Assembly: GCF_002159975.1 (NCBI RefSeq)
Contig: NZ_NFJR01000010.1
Location: 44,962 to 108,961, forward strand
Length of the DNA: 64,000 nucleotides
Source of the DNA: Barnesiella sp. An22
GTDB taxonomy: Bacteria; Bacteroidota; Bacteroidia; Bacteroidales; Barnesiellaceae
Direction of reading: 5' to 3'
Shown: piece by piece, positions 25,790-36,548 of the stretch
Layout of the letters: the number at the start of each line of letters is the position of its first letter
Position numbering within the stretch: the first letter of the stretch is position 1
The notes under the pieces: model-generated
What the model was told of the DNA's origin: nothing
The model's input: the letters and a program-made list of their open reading frames with translations, nothing else
Database searches by the model: none
Translations under genes and position numbers: made by a program

Positions 25790-25853
25790 ACTCAATCTTT
25801 GTACCATCAAAAGAAAACAAAACAAATGTATAACCCATAAAATTTTGAACATT

Positions 25854-26294
25854 ATGAAAAAGTTATTGATTCTCTCGACCATTCTGATGATCTTCGGCAT
25901 TACCACCGCTTGCGCCGACAACGACAAACCCATTGCCGTAACCCAGTTGCCCGCCAAGGCCCAACAATTCATCAAGAGCTATTTCCCCAACGAAAAAGTG
26001 GCTCTGGCCAAAGTCGAGCGGGAATTCCTGGAGACCCGCTACGAAGTGGTATTCACCAACAGCTCGAAGGTAGAGTTCTGGAAAGATGGCGAGTGGAAAG
26101 AGATCGACTGCAAATACTCGGTCGTTCCCACGAAACTCATCCCCACCCAAATCGCTCAATATGTATCGCAGAACTATCCCGACACCCAAATCGTAAAAAT
26201 CGACCGGGACAAACGGGACTACGAGGTAAAGATCACCAACGGTCTGGAACTGACATTCGACAAACAATTTAATCTGATAGACATAGACGATTAA
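25854..26294 (+). CDS. Secreted PepSY-like (DUF2874) protein
   Basis: 146 residues from ATG 25854; an in-frame TTG at 25845 is less likely. The signal peptide MKKLLILSTILMIFGITTAC gives a mature, probably periplasmic protein. Two related halves each contain a Q-L/I-P-x-x-A-Q-x-[FY]-[IV] opening and a Y-E-V-[VK]-F/I strand (PAKAQQFIKSYFP...TRYEVVFTN, then PTQIAQYVSQNYP...DYEVKITN). This is the double PepSY-like layout of DUF2874. Such proteins often sit beside two-component systems and may act as feedback inhibitors, which fits the RR/HK pair just upstream. Confidence 0.85.
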   Translation: MKKLLILSTILMIFGITTACADNDKPIAVTQLPAKAQQFIKSYFPNEKVALAKVEREFLETRYEVVFTNSSKVEFWKDGEWKEIDCKYSVVPTKLIPTQIAQYVSQNYPDTQIVKIDRDKRDYEVKITNGLELTFDKQFNLIDIDD

Positions 26295-26320
26295 CCGCAC
26301 CACATCGTTGGTTTATGGGG

Positions 26321-26354
26321 CCCGTTCTCGCAGAGATTGCGAGAACGGGTTTTT
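26321..26354 (+). terminator. Terminator of the PepSY-like gene
   Basis: A perfect 12-bp stem CCCGTTCTCGCA (26321-26332) with TGCGAGAACGGG (26338-26349), then five T. Confidence 0.93.
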
Positions 26355-26407
26355 CCTTTTACCCGGTCTGCATCCACACGGCACCGCAACAATCCCCGCG
26401 TACCGGC

Positions 26408-26452
26408 AAAAAAAATACCGCCGAAGAGAAGAGTCTCCGGCGGTATTTTTTC
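26408..26452. terminator. Bidirectional terminator
   Basis: ATACCGCCG (26415-26423) pairs with CGGCGGTAT (26438-26446), flanked by A-run (26408-26415) and T-run (26446-26451). It can end the minus-strand serine palmitoyltransferase gene and any plus-strand read-through. Confidence 0.88.
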
Positions 26453-26468
26453 AACCTATACTTATATC

Positions 26469-27659
<1,191 letters not shown>

Positions 27660-27737
27660 TTATTGCTGTATCTATTTTGTTATAAACTATTTGCACAACC
27701 ACGACGTTTCGTAAAGTGCCTTTGAAAATACAGGGTG

Positions 27738-27745
27738 CAAAGGTA
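27738..27745 (-). promoter_or_regulatory. Candidate spt promoter (-7 box)
   Basis: TACCTTTG on the minus strand, 82 bases before the spt ATG, in an AT-rich gap. Confidence 0.55.
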
Positions 27746-27840
27746 ACACAAATATCCGAATAAAAACCATTTTTACTAAAAAAAACTCCGCTTTATCTCT
27801 AAATTCGTATTTCATACTCCCCTGTTATCGAACAAATCAT

Positions 27841-27848
27841 TATATTTG
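27841..27848 (+). promoter_or_regulatory. Candidate promoter of the DUF4062-STAND gene (-7 box)
   Basis: TATATTTG, a perfect TAnnTTTG match, predicting a leader of about 100 nt. No clear -33 TTTG is seen. Confidence 0.55.
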
Positions 27849-27954
27849 TAAATATGCTTTTTGTTATTTTTCTCATTCTTTCATAAAGGATGTAGAGTTA
27901 CACGTCTCGATTACTCACAAAAAACGACAGTTATCCAACCAAAAGACCCGAAAC

Positions 27955-30900
27955 ATGACCACAAATTCAAGGCCCTGGCAATCGTTTACCATCTTCATAA
28001 GCAGCACATTTACCGACATGGACGCCGAGCGGGACTACCTGAACAACATCATCGCCCGTGATTTAGAACGCGAATTTGAGAAACGGCGTGTGTCGCTGAC
28101 CTTTGTCGACCTGCGCTGGGGGGTGCACACCGATAAGGAGAAACGACAAGACGAGCGAGAACTCTCGGTTCTCAATGTATGTATGGAAGAGATAAAGAGA
28201 AGCCGCCCCTTCTTTGTGGCCCTGCTCGGCCATCGCTATGGATGGGTACCCTCTCAAGAGTGCTTCCAACGGATTCTCAACCAGATGGACGACGAAGACC
28301 GTTCTCTGCTGCAAGGAGCCGAAGGGTACAGCGTTACGGCCATGGAAATTCTGTTCGGGGCTCTGGGACGCAAGGACCTTCTGCCCCACAGTCTGTTCTA
28401 CTTCCGCGACAAAGAGTCTTACGACAATATGCCTGCCGAAAAACTACCGCAGTACATCGACCCGGTAAATTCCGACAAACTGGAACACCTCAAACAGCAT
28501 ATCCGTTCACGCTGCGAAGCCGAGCGGTTAGACAACGTACACACCTATCGTTTGGAGTGGAAAGACGACCGCTTCACCCGGCTGGAAGAATGGGGCGAAC
28601 AACTGAAACGGCAGTTACGCCACGAGATAGAGACCGAACTGGCCGACACGGCCAACACCGCACCCCAAACCTGGATTGAGGCAGAAGAGCTCCAACAAGA
28701 GATTTTCCGGCATACACAGACTCGCCTGTTTGTCGGGCGGCAGAAAGAGCTCGACACGTTGGAACATTTTGCCCTCACCCGACAAGGGGTCATAGTCATC
28801 CCGAGCTACCCCCTGATGGGGAAAAGCGCCCTGCTGTGTCAACTGTACACCCGGCTGGTGAAACGACCGGAGTTCATCGTGCTGCTGCACTGCACCAAGG
28901 TTTCGCTCTATGCCGACTATACCTACCGTATGTTTTGCCGATTCGCATCACGGCTATGTACCGAACTGAATATCCCGTATGCCGAACCCGACAAAGTCGG
29001 GAACAAAGCCCGTTTATATTTTCTGGATTTGGTACATCAGGCTACGGTAAACAAGCGTAAGGTTATACTTCTCATCGATTCGACCGACGCATTCCGCCCA
29101 TCGGACGACGCATCCAATTACAGTTGGCTCCCCGACGAAGCCTGCTGCATACTCACTTGCAAAAAAACAGCCGAAGAGGGATACGAAAAGGAGATTACAA
29201 TCTATAAACCAGAGGCTCAAGTGCTTTCTCTTCCCTTTTTAACCCGGCAAGAGGCACTATTGCTTCTTCAGGAGCAATGTCGATTGTATCACAAGAGCAT
29301 ACCCGACTCCTTAATCGACCTGATTCTATCCAAAAAATACACCGGGGACGAACCTCTCGAATGGAGTCCCGACGGATATTATGCCTATTACAACCCCCTA
29401 TGGATAAAACTCCTGGTCTGGTATCTGGTTTCGCTCGACGAGGCCGACTATGCCAAGGCCCGATACACCGGCAGCGAGACCGACAACGAAAAAAGGCTGG
29501 AGAACTACCTGCTCCAGTGTGTGCAGGAAGCTCCGGTCTTCCCCTCCCACCTCGTCGTCCAATCCATCATTCCCCGCCTGCTGCACGACGTGGACAAAAA
29601 TTTCTTATGGAGCGCCCTGTTTCTGCTCGCATTCTCCTACCGGGGCCTGAGCGAAACCGACCTCAAAGTGCTGCTGGGGCCATCGTGGAACCCGCTCGCA
29701 TTCTCCAACATACACCACTATCTCAAAGACATACTTGTCCAAGACTACGAGTCGGGAACCTGGTATTTCACCTACCAGCACATATCACAAATGCTCAGCA
29801 AACTGCCCTCTCAAAGGACCAAGCAAGCCCTGTTTTTCAATCTGTCCCTATACTACCTCGGCCCGGGCAAGAACCGCCCCCACGCATCTCAAAAAGAGGT
29901 CTATTACTGTCTGATGGCCGATCTGCCCTTAACCGCCGCATACACTTGCATCGACCCCGACCTGAGTAACGAAAATCTGGAAACGACGGTTACCGAAATA
30001 ACCGAAAACATCAAATCAGATGCTCCGGCAATGCTGCCCTGGGTTATCAACATGTTCTGCCTATCACGGGATCAAGCCCATCAATACAATCGAGAACGGG
30101 TTAACAACAATGATTTTTGGGAAATGATGGAATCGTACGGTTACACCCGATTATACCAGATAGCCATAGAGTACCTGTATCCGCAACTGAACTGGTGGAG
30201 AAAGGAGATTGCCTTGCAGTTTGCCCAAGGTATCGAGAACAGCGTCAAAGCGTATGCAGACCGCCACCCCGAAAACAGCGATGCCTGGAAACTGCTCAAA
30301 GAGCTTTATTACAAGATACTCGATTCGGCCGAAGCCATGGGAGATTTCCAAACGACCAAAAAGTACGCCCAGCTTATCGATTCGCTGGAGGCTGATAAAA
30401 AAGAGATACCGGACAGTATAGGCGACCAAATGAAAGGCCGGGCGGCCCTGAACGAAAAAGACTACGCACTCGCCGAAAAACTGTTTACACGTTCCTACTC
30501 GAAAGACAAGCAGAATTACCAGGCCTCACCCCACGACATTCAACTCGCATACAATATATTCTCCAGCTGCCTGCACTTGCTCGACCTGTATCGCCGCACG
30601 TCCAACCGGGACAAGCAACGGAGACTGATTGAAGAGGCTCAAACCTATATACCTCAGATTTCGGCCCGCACCGAGTTCCTTGACACCATAGCCGCTTTCT
30701 GTCACCTGGCCGGACAAGCCTACGTCGATATGGACGACAGCAAAAAAGCTTTGCCATTCCTTACCCAAGCCATCGAGATGCGTACCGCCCTGCACGAACA
30801 GAACTTGCAAAACGACCACTACACCATCGAATTGGGCATTGCCTATGAAACATTGGGCACCTACTACGAAGACCGCAACGAAAACAATCGGGCCTTGACC

Positions 30901-31929
30901 TGCTACCAAAAACAATTCGACCTGTTCCAGAAAGTTCTGATTGCAGACCCTCAAAACATGGAATGCCGGCACTTCTTGTTGATTGCCGCCTGCCACTTGT
31001 GGGATATACATAAAGAGGTATCGGACGAGTCCAACGAAAAGTGGGAAGAGCTGAACAACACCCTCGTACAATTAGGTATCACCACCGACTCTACGATATG
31101 GGAGCCCTATGAACTGCAACACGTCGGCCAGGCCTATTTCTTCTTATACCAGATCTGGGAAAAACAATCGCCCGAAGAGCAACTGTATACCCCGCAGGAT
31201 ATGTTCACCGCCCTGCTGGACGGTTGGGCCCTTCTCGAAAAATCTTTTATCCAAACCCAGATACCCCGCTTCATCGTGCTCGGCCTCTTCTGCCTGTACT
31301 ACCGGTTGGAGATTGCCGTCAAATACGGCTTTGACCAGAAAGAGGTACTCGAGCTGTTGATCAACTCCTATTATACCTATCAAAGCCCGGAGGTATCTGC
31401 CGACATTCCATTGGGACAAACAATCGTTACAAGAATCGAACGAGTGCTCTCCATGTTGCAGAAAAAAAAGGCAACACCCTTGCAATCACTCTTCTCCTCG
31501 GCCTACGAAAAAGGCGACTATGCCGAAGCGATTGCCCGCTATGACGAGATACAAAACCCGTCTGTCCACGAGCAAATGGTCTATGCCCTCTGCCTGTTGA
31601 GAGCCAACCTGAAAAAGAAGGCCGAGCTCATATTCAACGACATCCGCCAACAGGCCACCGAGCGGGATGTCTGGTTGCTGGCTACCCTCAATTTAGGCAC
31701 ATGCCTCTTGTTGAACGGCAAAATGGACGAGTTTCAAACGCTGTTCAAAGAGCTCACCGAGGTCGAGAAACAACGGGAACAGGCGCAACTGCTGCTCCAT
31801 GCTTATCGCCTATATGCCTCCTCTCTCGAAGACAATCGCCCCTGGTACAAACGCTGGTTAGGGTCACGACCAACTACAAACCGTCCCCCCTTGTCTTTGC
31901 CCAAACCTTACGGTTGGGAAAAGATATAA
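27955..31929 (+). CDS. DUF4062-STAND NTPase-helical repeat protein
   Basis: 1324 residues, no signal peptide. Residues 9-100 are a DUF4062 domain (FTIFISSTFTDMDAERDYL, then FVDLRWGVHTDKEK and ALLGHRYGWVP). The same N-terminal module precedes NACHT domains in animal NWD1 and TEP1. Residues 258-600 are a STAND-type NTPase: an opening FVGRQKELDTLEHF, a P-loop SYPLMGKS (284-291) whose first glycine is serine, and Walker B KVILLIDSTD (D375). The rest (about 680-1290) is helical, with TPR-like pairs such as the region around YETLGTYYEDRNENNRALTCY. This is the sensor-switch-effector plan of NLR-like conflict proteins, suggesting phage defence or signalling. It is a single gene with no evident partner. 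Confidence 0.8.
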   Translation: MTTNSRPWQSFTIFISSTFTDMDAERDYLNNIIARDLEREFEKRRVSLTFVDLRWGVHTDKEKRQDERELSVLNVCMEEIKRSRPFFVALLGHRYGWVPSQECFQRILNQMDDEDRSLLQGAEGYSVTAMEILFGALGRKDLLPHSLFYFRDKESYDNMPAEKLPQYIDPVNSDKLEHLKQHIRSRCEAERLDNVHTYRLEWKDDRFTRLEEWGEQLKRQLRHEIETELADTANTAPQTWIEAEELQQEIFRHTQTRLFVGRQKELDTLEHFALTRQGVIVIPSYPLMGKSALLCQLYTRLVKRPEFIVLLHCTKVSLYADYTYRMFCRFASRLCTELNIPYAEPDKVGNKARLYFLDLVHQATVNKRKVILLIDSTDAFRPSDDASNYSWLPDEACCILTCKKTAEEGYEKEITIYKPEAQVLSLPFLTRQEALLLLQEQCRLYHKSIPDSLIDLILSKKYTGDEPLEWSPDGYYAYYNPLWIKLLVWYLVSLDEADYAKARYTGSETDNEKRLENYLLQCVQEAPVFPSHLVVQSIIPRLLHDVDKNFLWSALFLLAFSYRGLSETDLKVLLGPSWNPLAFSNIHHYLKDILVQDYESGTWYFTYQHISQMLSKLPSQRTKQALFFNLSLYYLGPGKNRPHASQKEVYYCLMADLPLTAAYTCIDPDLSNENLETTVTEITENIKSDAPAMLPWVINMFCLSRDQAHQYNRERVNNNDFWEMMESYGYTRLYQIAIEYLYPQLNWWRKEIALQFAQGIENSVKAYADRHPENSDAWKLLKELYYKILDSAEAMGDFQTTKKYAQLIDSLEADKKEIPDSIGDQMKGRAALNEKDYALAEKLFTRSYSKDKQNYQASPHDIQLAYNIFSSCLHLLDLYRRTSNRDKQRRLIEEAQTYIPQISARTEFLDTIAAFCHLAGQAYVDMDDSKKALPFLTQAIEMRTALHEQNLQNDHYTIELGIAYETLGTYYEDRNENNRALTCYQKQFDLFQKVLIADPQNMECRHFLLIAACHLWDIHKEVSDESNEKWEELNNTLVQLGITTDSTIWEPYELQHVGQAYFFLYQIWEKQSPEEQLYTPQDMFTALLDGWALLEKSFIQTQIPRFIVLGLFCLYYRLEIAVKYGFDQKEVLELLINSYYTYQSPEVSADIPLGQTIVTRIERVLSMLQKKKATPLQSLFSSAYEKGDYAEAIARYDEIQNPSVHEQMVYALCLLRANLKKKAELIFNDIRQQATERDVWLLATLNLGTCLLLNGKMDEFQTLFKELTEVEKQREQAQLLLHAYRLYASSLEDNRPWYKRWLGSRPTTNRPPLSLPKPYGWEKI

Positions 31930-32166
31930 ACCGACAAACTGCAACCCGCAGAGCAAAACCTATGTAAAAAGATAATATCCAATATATTACAATCGGTTAC
32001 AACTTCCTGCTCCATCTATTATGGAATCAGGGATATCAGGTGAATATACCCAACCGCAACCCCTGCTTGTAATTGTTTTGTAATAAATTCGTCGGGTTAT
32101 TACCCAGAATTTGAAAAAAAATTGCGAAATTTGCCGATTGTATAACCCTTATGACAGAGAACAAAT
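31930..32166. other. Gap before lpxD
   Basis: 237 AT-rich bases. No terminator for the STAND gene is obvious. GAAATTTG at about 32124-32131 is a one-off variant of the promoter box for the lpx genes. Confidence 0.3.
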
Positions 32167-33213
32167 ATGAAATTCTCAGCACAACAAATAGCAGATTTTC
32201 TGCATGGTGAGCTGGTGGGCGATGCCTCGGTCGAGGTGAGCAACCTCTCCAAAATCGAAGAAGGCACCCCGGGGACACTCACCTTCCTGGCCAATCCCAA
32301 ATACACGCATTATATCTACCAGACTCATGCCAGCATTGTGTTGGTACATCGCGAGTTCGAGCCCGAGCATCCCATCGAGGCCACGCTCATCAAGGTAGAC
32401 GACCCCTATGCCTGCCTGGCCATGCTGCTCAATCTGGTGAACGCTTCGCTCACGGCCAAGCAAGGTATCGAACAACCCAACTATGTAGCCGCATCGGTCA
32501 CGCTCCCCGACGATATTTACCTGGGAGCCTTTGCCTACATTGGCGAGCGGGTAAAACTGGGAAAGAATGTCAAGATATACCCGCAGGTATATGTGGGCAA
32601 CGACGTCACCATCGGCGACAACGTCACCCTCTACCCGGGTGTGAAAATCTATCACAGCTGCGTAATCGGCAACAACTGCACCCTGCACGCAGGCGTTGTC
32701 ATCGGAGCCGACGGTTTCGGGTTTGCTCCGCAGGCCAACGGCGAATATGCCAAGATTGCCCAGATAGGCAACGTGATTCTTGAAGACAATGTCGAGGTAG
32801 GTGCCAACACCACCATCGACCGCGCCACCATGGGCTCGACCATCATCCGCAAAGGGGTGAAACTCGACAACCTCATACAGATTGCCCACAACGTAGAGGT
32901 GGGCGAACACACCGTTATTGCCGCCCAGGCCGGTATAGCCGGGTCGGCCAAGGTGGGCAGCCACGCCATGATAGGCGGCCAGGTGGGTGTGGCCGGCCAC
33001 ATCAGACTGGGCGACCGCATTCAGGTGGGAGCTCAGTCGGGTATCCCCAACCACGTCGACGACGATGCCGTCATCATGGGTTACCCCGCCGTCCCCTCCA
33101 AAGAGTTTGCCCGGCAGGTGGTCTACATCAAGCGTCTGCCCGAACTGACTCGCACGGTCAAGGAGCTCTCCAAAGAGATAGAGTCGTTGAAAGAACAACT
33201 GAAAAACAAATAA
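32167..33213 (+). CDS. lpxD: UDP-3-O-acylglucosamine N-acyltransferase
   Basis: 348 residues, standard LpxD length. An N-terminal uridine-binding domain ([19 protein letters not shown], with LTFLANPKY) is followed by a left-handed beta-helix of hexapeptide repeats. The catalytic-histidine segment [13 protein letters not shown] and the C-terminal coiled helix ([14 protein letters not shown]) are present. It adds the second 3-hydroxyacyl chain in lipid A synthesis in the cytoplasm. It is first in the operon lpxD-lpxC/fabZ-lpxA, with 12 bases to the next gene. Confidence 0.96.
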   Translation: MKFSAQQIADFLHGELVGDASVEVSNLSKIEEGTPGTLTFLANPKYTHYIYQTHASIVLVHREFEPEHPIEATLIKVDDPYACLAMLLNLVNASLTAKQGIEQPNYVAASVTLPDDIYLGAFAYIGERVKLGKNVKIYPQVYVGNDVTIGDNVTLYPGVKIYHSCVIGNNCTLHAGVVIGADGFGFAPQANGEYAKIAQIGNVILEDNVEVGANTTIDRATMGSTIIRKGVKLDNLIQIAHNVEVGEHTVIAAQAGIAGSAKVGSHAMIGGQVGVAGHIRLGDRIQVGAQSGIPNHVDDDAVIMGYPAVPSKEFARQVVYIKRLPELTRTVKELSKEIESLKEQLKNK

Positions 33214-33225
33214 AACTCAATATCG

Positions 33226-34608
33226 ATGAAACAAAAAACCCTCAAAAACAGTTTCTCGGTGAGCGGAAAAGGATTACACACCGGTTTGGAAATCACCGCA
33301 ACCTTCCTCCCCGCCCCCGAACATCATGGATATAAGATACAGCGTATCGACCTCGAAGGGCAACCCATTATCGAAGCGCTGGCCGAAAACGTAGTAGAGA
33401 CCAGCCGGGGCACGGTGATTGCCGAAGGCGATGCCCGTGTAGGCACTATCGAACACGCTATGGCTGCCCTGTATGCCGCCGAAATTGACAACTGCCTCAT
33501 TCAGGTAAATGCCCCCGAGCTGCCTATTCTCGACGGCAGTGCCGCCGTGTATGCCGAAGAGATAGAACGCTGTGGCCTCGTAGAGCAGAATGCCGAACGG
33601 GAATACTACCTGATTAAATCGAAAATCGAGTTGCACGACGAAGAGAGCGGTTCGTCGATTGTCGTTCTGCCCGACGATGAGTTCAGCATCAATACCCTCA
33701 TCTCGTTCGACTCGCCCATACTGAGCAACCAGTTTGCCAGCCTCGACGACCTGCACGACTTCAAGAAAGAGATTGCCGGTGCACGCACCTTTGTCTTTGT
33801 GAGAGAGGTAGAGCCCCTCGTAAAGCACAACCTCATCAAGGGTGGAGACCTCGACAACGCCATCGTCATCTACGACCAAAAGACCTCGCAGACCGAGCTC
33901 GACCGTCTGGCCGACCTGCTGGGCGTGCCCCACAAGCATGTAGACGAACTCGGCTACATCAACAACAAGCCGCTCGAGTTTGACAACGAGCCGGCCCGCC
34001 ACAAACTGCTCGACATCCTGGGCGACATCGCTCTGGTGGGCAAACCCATCAAGGGCCGCATCATCGCTACCCGTCCGGGGCATAAAATCAACAACCAGTT
34101 TGCCCGCCTCATCCGCAAGGAGGTACGCCGTCAGGACATCCAATGCCCGGTCTACAACCCCAACAAGGCTCCGCTCATGGACATCAACCGCATTCGCCAG
34201 TTGCTGCCCCACCGCTACCCCTTCCTGCTCGTCGACAAGATTATCGAGATGGGTACACGCCACATCGTAGGTGTGAAAAACGTATCGGGCAACGAACCCT
34301 TCTTCCAGGGCCACTTCCCCGCCGAGCCCATCATGCCGGGCGTTCTGCAAGTCGAGGCCATGGCTCAGACCGGTGGTCTGCTGGTATTGAGTACCGTCGA
34401 GGAGCCCGAGCGCTACTCGACCTACTTTATGAAAATCGACAATGTCAAATTCCGTCAAAAAGTAGTTCCGGGCGACACCATCATCTTCCACCTGTCGCTC
34501 ATGTCGGAGATACGCCGGGGATGTGCCTACATGAAAGGCTATGCCTTCGTAGGGGAACGCATTGTGACCGAGGCCGAATTTATGGCACAGATTATCAAGA
34601 ACAAATAA
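33226..34608 (+). CDS. lpxC/fabZ: Bifunctional LpxC deacetylase / FabZ dehydratase
   Basis: 460 residues, a natural fusion found throughout Bacteroidetes. The LpxC part (1-305) has base/zinc residues E76-H77 (GTIEHAMAAL), zinc ligands H259 and D263 (ARHKLLDILGD) and H286 (RPGHKINN). The FabZ part (about 315-460) has the hotdog signature HRYPFLLVDKI and catalytic H363 and E377 (GHFPAEPIMPGVLQVEAMAQ). LpxC performs the committed zinc-dependent deacetylation of lipid A synthesis. FabZ dehydrates 3-hydroxyacyl-ACP in fatty-acid elongation. Fusion couples two enzymes that compete for the hydroxyacyl-ACP pool. Confidence 0.97.
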   Translation: MKQKTLKNSFSVSGKGLHTGLEITATFLPAPEHHGYKIQRIDLEGQPIIEALAENVVETSRGTVIAEGDARVGTIEHAMAALYAAEIDNCLIQVNAPELPILDGSAAVYAEEIERCGLVEQNAEREYYLIKSKIELHDEESGSSIVVLPDDEFSINTLISFDSPILSNQFASLDDLHDFKKEIAGARTFVFVREVEPLVKHNLIKGGDLDNAIVIYDQKTSQTELDRLADLLGVPHKHVDELGYINNKPLEFDNEPARHKLLDILGDIALVGKPIKGRIIATRPGHKINNQFARLIRKEVRRQDIQCPVYNPNKAPLMDINRIRQLLPHRYPFLLVDKIIEMGTRHIVGVKNVSGNEPFFQGHFPAEPIMPGVLQVEAMAQTGGLLVLSTVEEPERYSTYFMKIDNVKFRQKVVPGDTIIFHLSLMSEIRRGCAYMKGYAFVGERIVTEAEFMAQIIKNK

Positions 34609-34626
34609 ATACTAAAACGAAAAAAC

Positions 34627-35403
34627 ATGAAACAACCGTTAGCATACGTCCATCCCGATGCCAAGATTGCCAATAATGTGGTAATCGAGCCGTTTGTTAC
34701 GATCGATAAAAACGTAGTCATCGGCGAAGGGACTCAGATAGGCTCCAATGTAACCATTCTGGAAGGCGCACGTATCGGCAAGAACTGCAAGATATTCCCG
34801 GGAGCAGTCATTGCGGCCATTCCCCAAGACCTGAAATTCAACGGCGAAGATACCATTGTAGAGATTGGCGACAACACTACCCTGCGTGAATGTGTGACGG
34901 TAAACCGCGGTACCGCCGCCAAAGGCAAAACCGTAGTCGGCAGCAACTGCCTCATCATGGCCTATTCGCACATCGCCCACGACTGCGTCGTAGGCGACAA
35001 CGTCATCATCTCGAACGCTACCCAGGTAGCCGGCGAAGTGGTTATCGACAACTATGCCGTCATCGGCGGGGGCACCCTCATCCACCAGTTCAGCCACATC
35101 GGTGCACACGTGATGATACAGGGCGGCTCGCACGTCAACAAAGACATCCCCCCCTACATCAAGGTAGGACGCAACCCCATCTCCTACGCCGGCATCAACT
35201 CCATCGGTCTGCGCCGTCGCAACTTCAGCAACGAGACCATCTGCAACATCCAGGAGATTTACCGGTACCTCTACCTGTCGGACATGAACAACAGCGACGC
35301 TATCGAACGCATCGAGGCCGAACTGCCTGCCACCAAAGAGCGTGACGAAATCGTCATGTTCGTGCGCAACTCCAAACGGGGAATTATCAAAGGATATCTC
35401 TAA
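34627..35403 (+). CDS. lpxA: UDP-N-acetylglucosamine acyltransferase
   Basis: 258 residues, typical LpxA size. Hexapeptide-repeat beta-helix throughout, with the catalytic-histidine region NCLIMAYSHIAHDCVVGDN, followed by the helix-rich C-terminal domain (GLRRRNFSNETICNIQEIY). It catalyses the first acylation of UDP-GlcNAc in lipid A synthesis. It is the last gene of the lpx operon, 18 bases after lpxC/fabZ, and is followed by a terminator. Confidence 0.96.
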   Translation: MKQPLAYVHPDAKIANNVVIEPFVTIDKNVVIGEGTQIGSNVTILEGARIGKNCKIFPGAVIAAIPQDLKFNGEDTIVEIGDNTTLRECVTVNRGTAAKGKTVVGSNCLIMAYSHIAHDCVVGDNVIISNATQVAGEVVIDNYAVIGGGTLIHQFSHIGAHVMIQGGSHVNKDIPPYIKVGRNPISYAGINSIGLRRRNFSNETICNIQEIYRYLYLSDMNNSDAIERIEAELPATKERDEIVMFVRNSKRGIIKGYL

Positions 35404-35430
35404 GATACACTTTTTCGATAATACCGATTA

Positions 35431-35474
35431 CGAAGCGGGAGCCTCTGAGCAAGAGACTTCCGCTTCGCGTTTTA
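35431..35474 (+). terminator. lpx operon terminator
   Basis: CGAAGCGG (35431-35438) pairs with CCGCTTCG (35460-35467), with CTCT/GAGA inside, then CGTTTTA. Confidence 0.75.
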
Positions 35475-35548
35475 TCGCCATCGGATAGACAAACAGGCTT
35501 GAAAAGTCTATTAAACGGGCTTTGCGAGATATATTCCCGACTAAAAAT

Positions 35549-35578
35549 TTTGAGGTTCGAAACTTTCAAATATATTTG
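35549..35578 (+). promoter_or_regulatory. Promoter of the outer-membrane protein gene
   Basis: TTTG (35549-35552), 18-base spacer, TATATTTG (35571-35578). The ATG lies about 70 bases downstream. Confidence 0.75.
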
Positions 35579-35648
35579 CACACCATAATCATGTAATGGC
35601 GCCTCCGAAAACCATAGACAGAGTAGGAAAAACGAAAAAAATGGAATT

Positions 35649-36332
35649 ATGAAAAAGATTCTCTTCGCAGCCGCTGCAGCGGCTTTGGTACTCACCAACG
35701 TACAAGCACAAGAAAAGTTCAAGCCCGATGCCATGACCGTATCCACCGAGTTGAGCTACTCGCCCGGCGGTGCTACCGATGGTGGCTTCAGCCTGCCCGA
35801 GTATGGTGCCAAAGTGCGTTTGCACCTCAACGAAAAGATGGCCGTCCGCTTGAAACTGGGATTGAACACATCGTCGCAAAAGACAACCGACTTTACCCCC
35901 AACGGCACAAACGACGACATAGAGACCTACCACCGCAACACGCAAACGATATTCTCTATTATGCCCGGCTTTGAGTATCACTTTACCAAATATGAAAGAA
36001 TATCGCCTTATGTCGGAGGCGAAATCGGATTACTGTCCTCTACAACTAAAGAGACGACCAGCAGCTCAATCAGCGAAAATAAGACCATAATCAAGAATCC
36101 GGGACTGGGATTCGGCATCAACGTATTCACCGGTGTCGATGTGTACCTGTGCAAAGGCCTCTACCTGGGTTTCGAGCTTGGTCTGGGGTATGAATCGCTG
36201 GATACCAAACGTACCCTAACTACTACCATATCAGAGAACGGGACCACCGAAGACAAGGGAAACCAAGCTATACTGCAAACCTCGTTCGGCTTCCATGCTA
36301 CCCCGTCGCTGCGCGTAGGCTGGTGCTTCTAA
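35649..36332 (+). CDS. Outer-membrane beta-barrel protein
   Basis: 227 residues. A signal peptide (MKKILFAAAAAALVLTNVQA) is followed by alternating hydrophobic/polar strands: AKVRLHLNEKMAVRLKLGL, TIFSIMPGFEYHFTKYERIS and LYLGFELGLGYESL. The protein ends with an aromatic residue (RVGWCF), as BAM substrates do. This resembles the small OmpW/OmpX-like beta-barrel family (porin-like proteins of Bacteroidetes). Its function cannot be read. It has its own promoter and terminator. Confidence 0.8.
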   Translation: MKKILFAAAAAALVLTNVQAQEKFKPDAMTVSTELSYSPGGATDGGFSLPEYGAKVRLHLNEKMAVRLKLGLNTSSQKTTDFTPNGTNDDIETYHRNTQTIFSIMPGFEYHFTKYERISPYVGGEIGLLSSTTKETTSSSISENKTIIKNPGLGFGINVFTGVDVYLCKGLYLGFELGLGYESLDTKRTLTTTISENGTTEDKGNQAILQTSFGFHATPSLRVGWCF

Positions 36333-36368
36333 TCGACCATAAAGAGCTTATCGGCTTGTATATCAACA

Positions 36369-36405
36369 GCGAGGCATATCAACACGGTATGCCTCGCCTC
36401 TTTTA
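36369..36405 (+). terminator. Terminator of the beta-barrel gene
   Basis: A 10-bp stem GCGAGGCATA (36369-36378) with TATGCCTCGC (36388-36397), then CTCTTTT. Confidence 0.88.
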
Positions 36406-36548
36406 AATATAGGTATCGCCCTACCCTCGACGGCCGACAGCTGCCGAAATATAGATGTCGCCTCCATATTTTTACAGGCATTATTTGGTAAGCGAAAGTT
36501 TTTTACTACTTTTACATATCCAAAAAAAGAACCTAATTACACAACATC

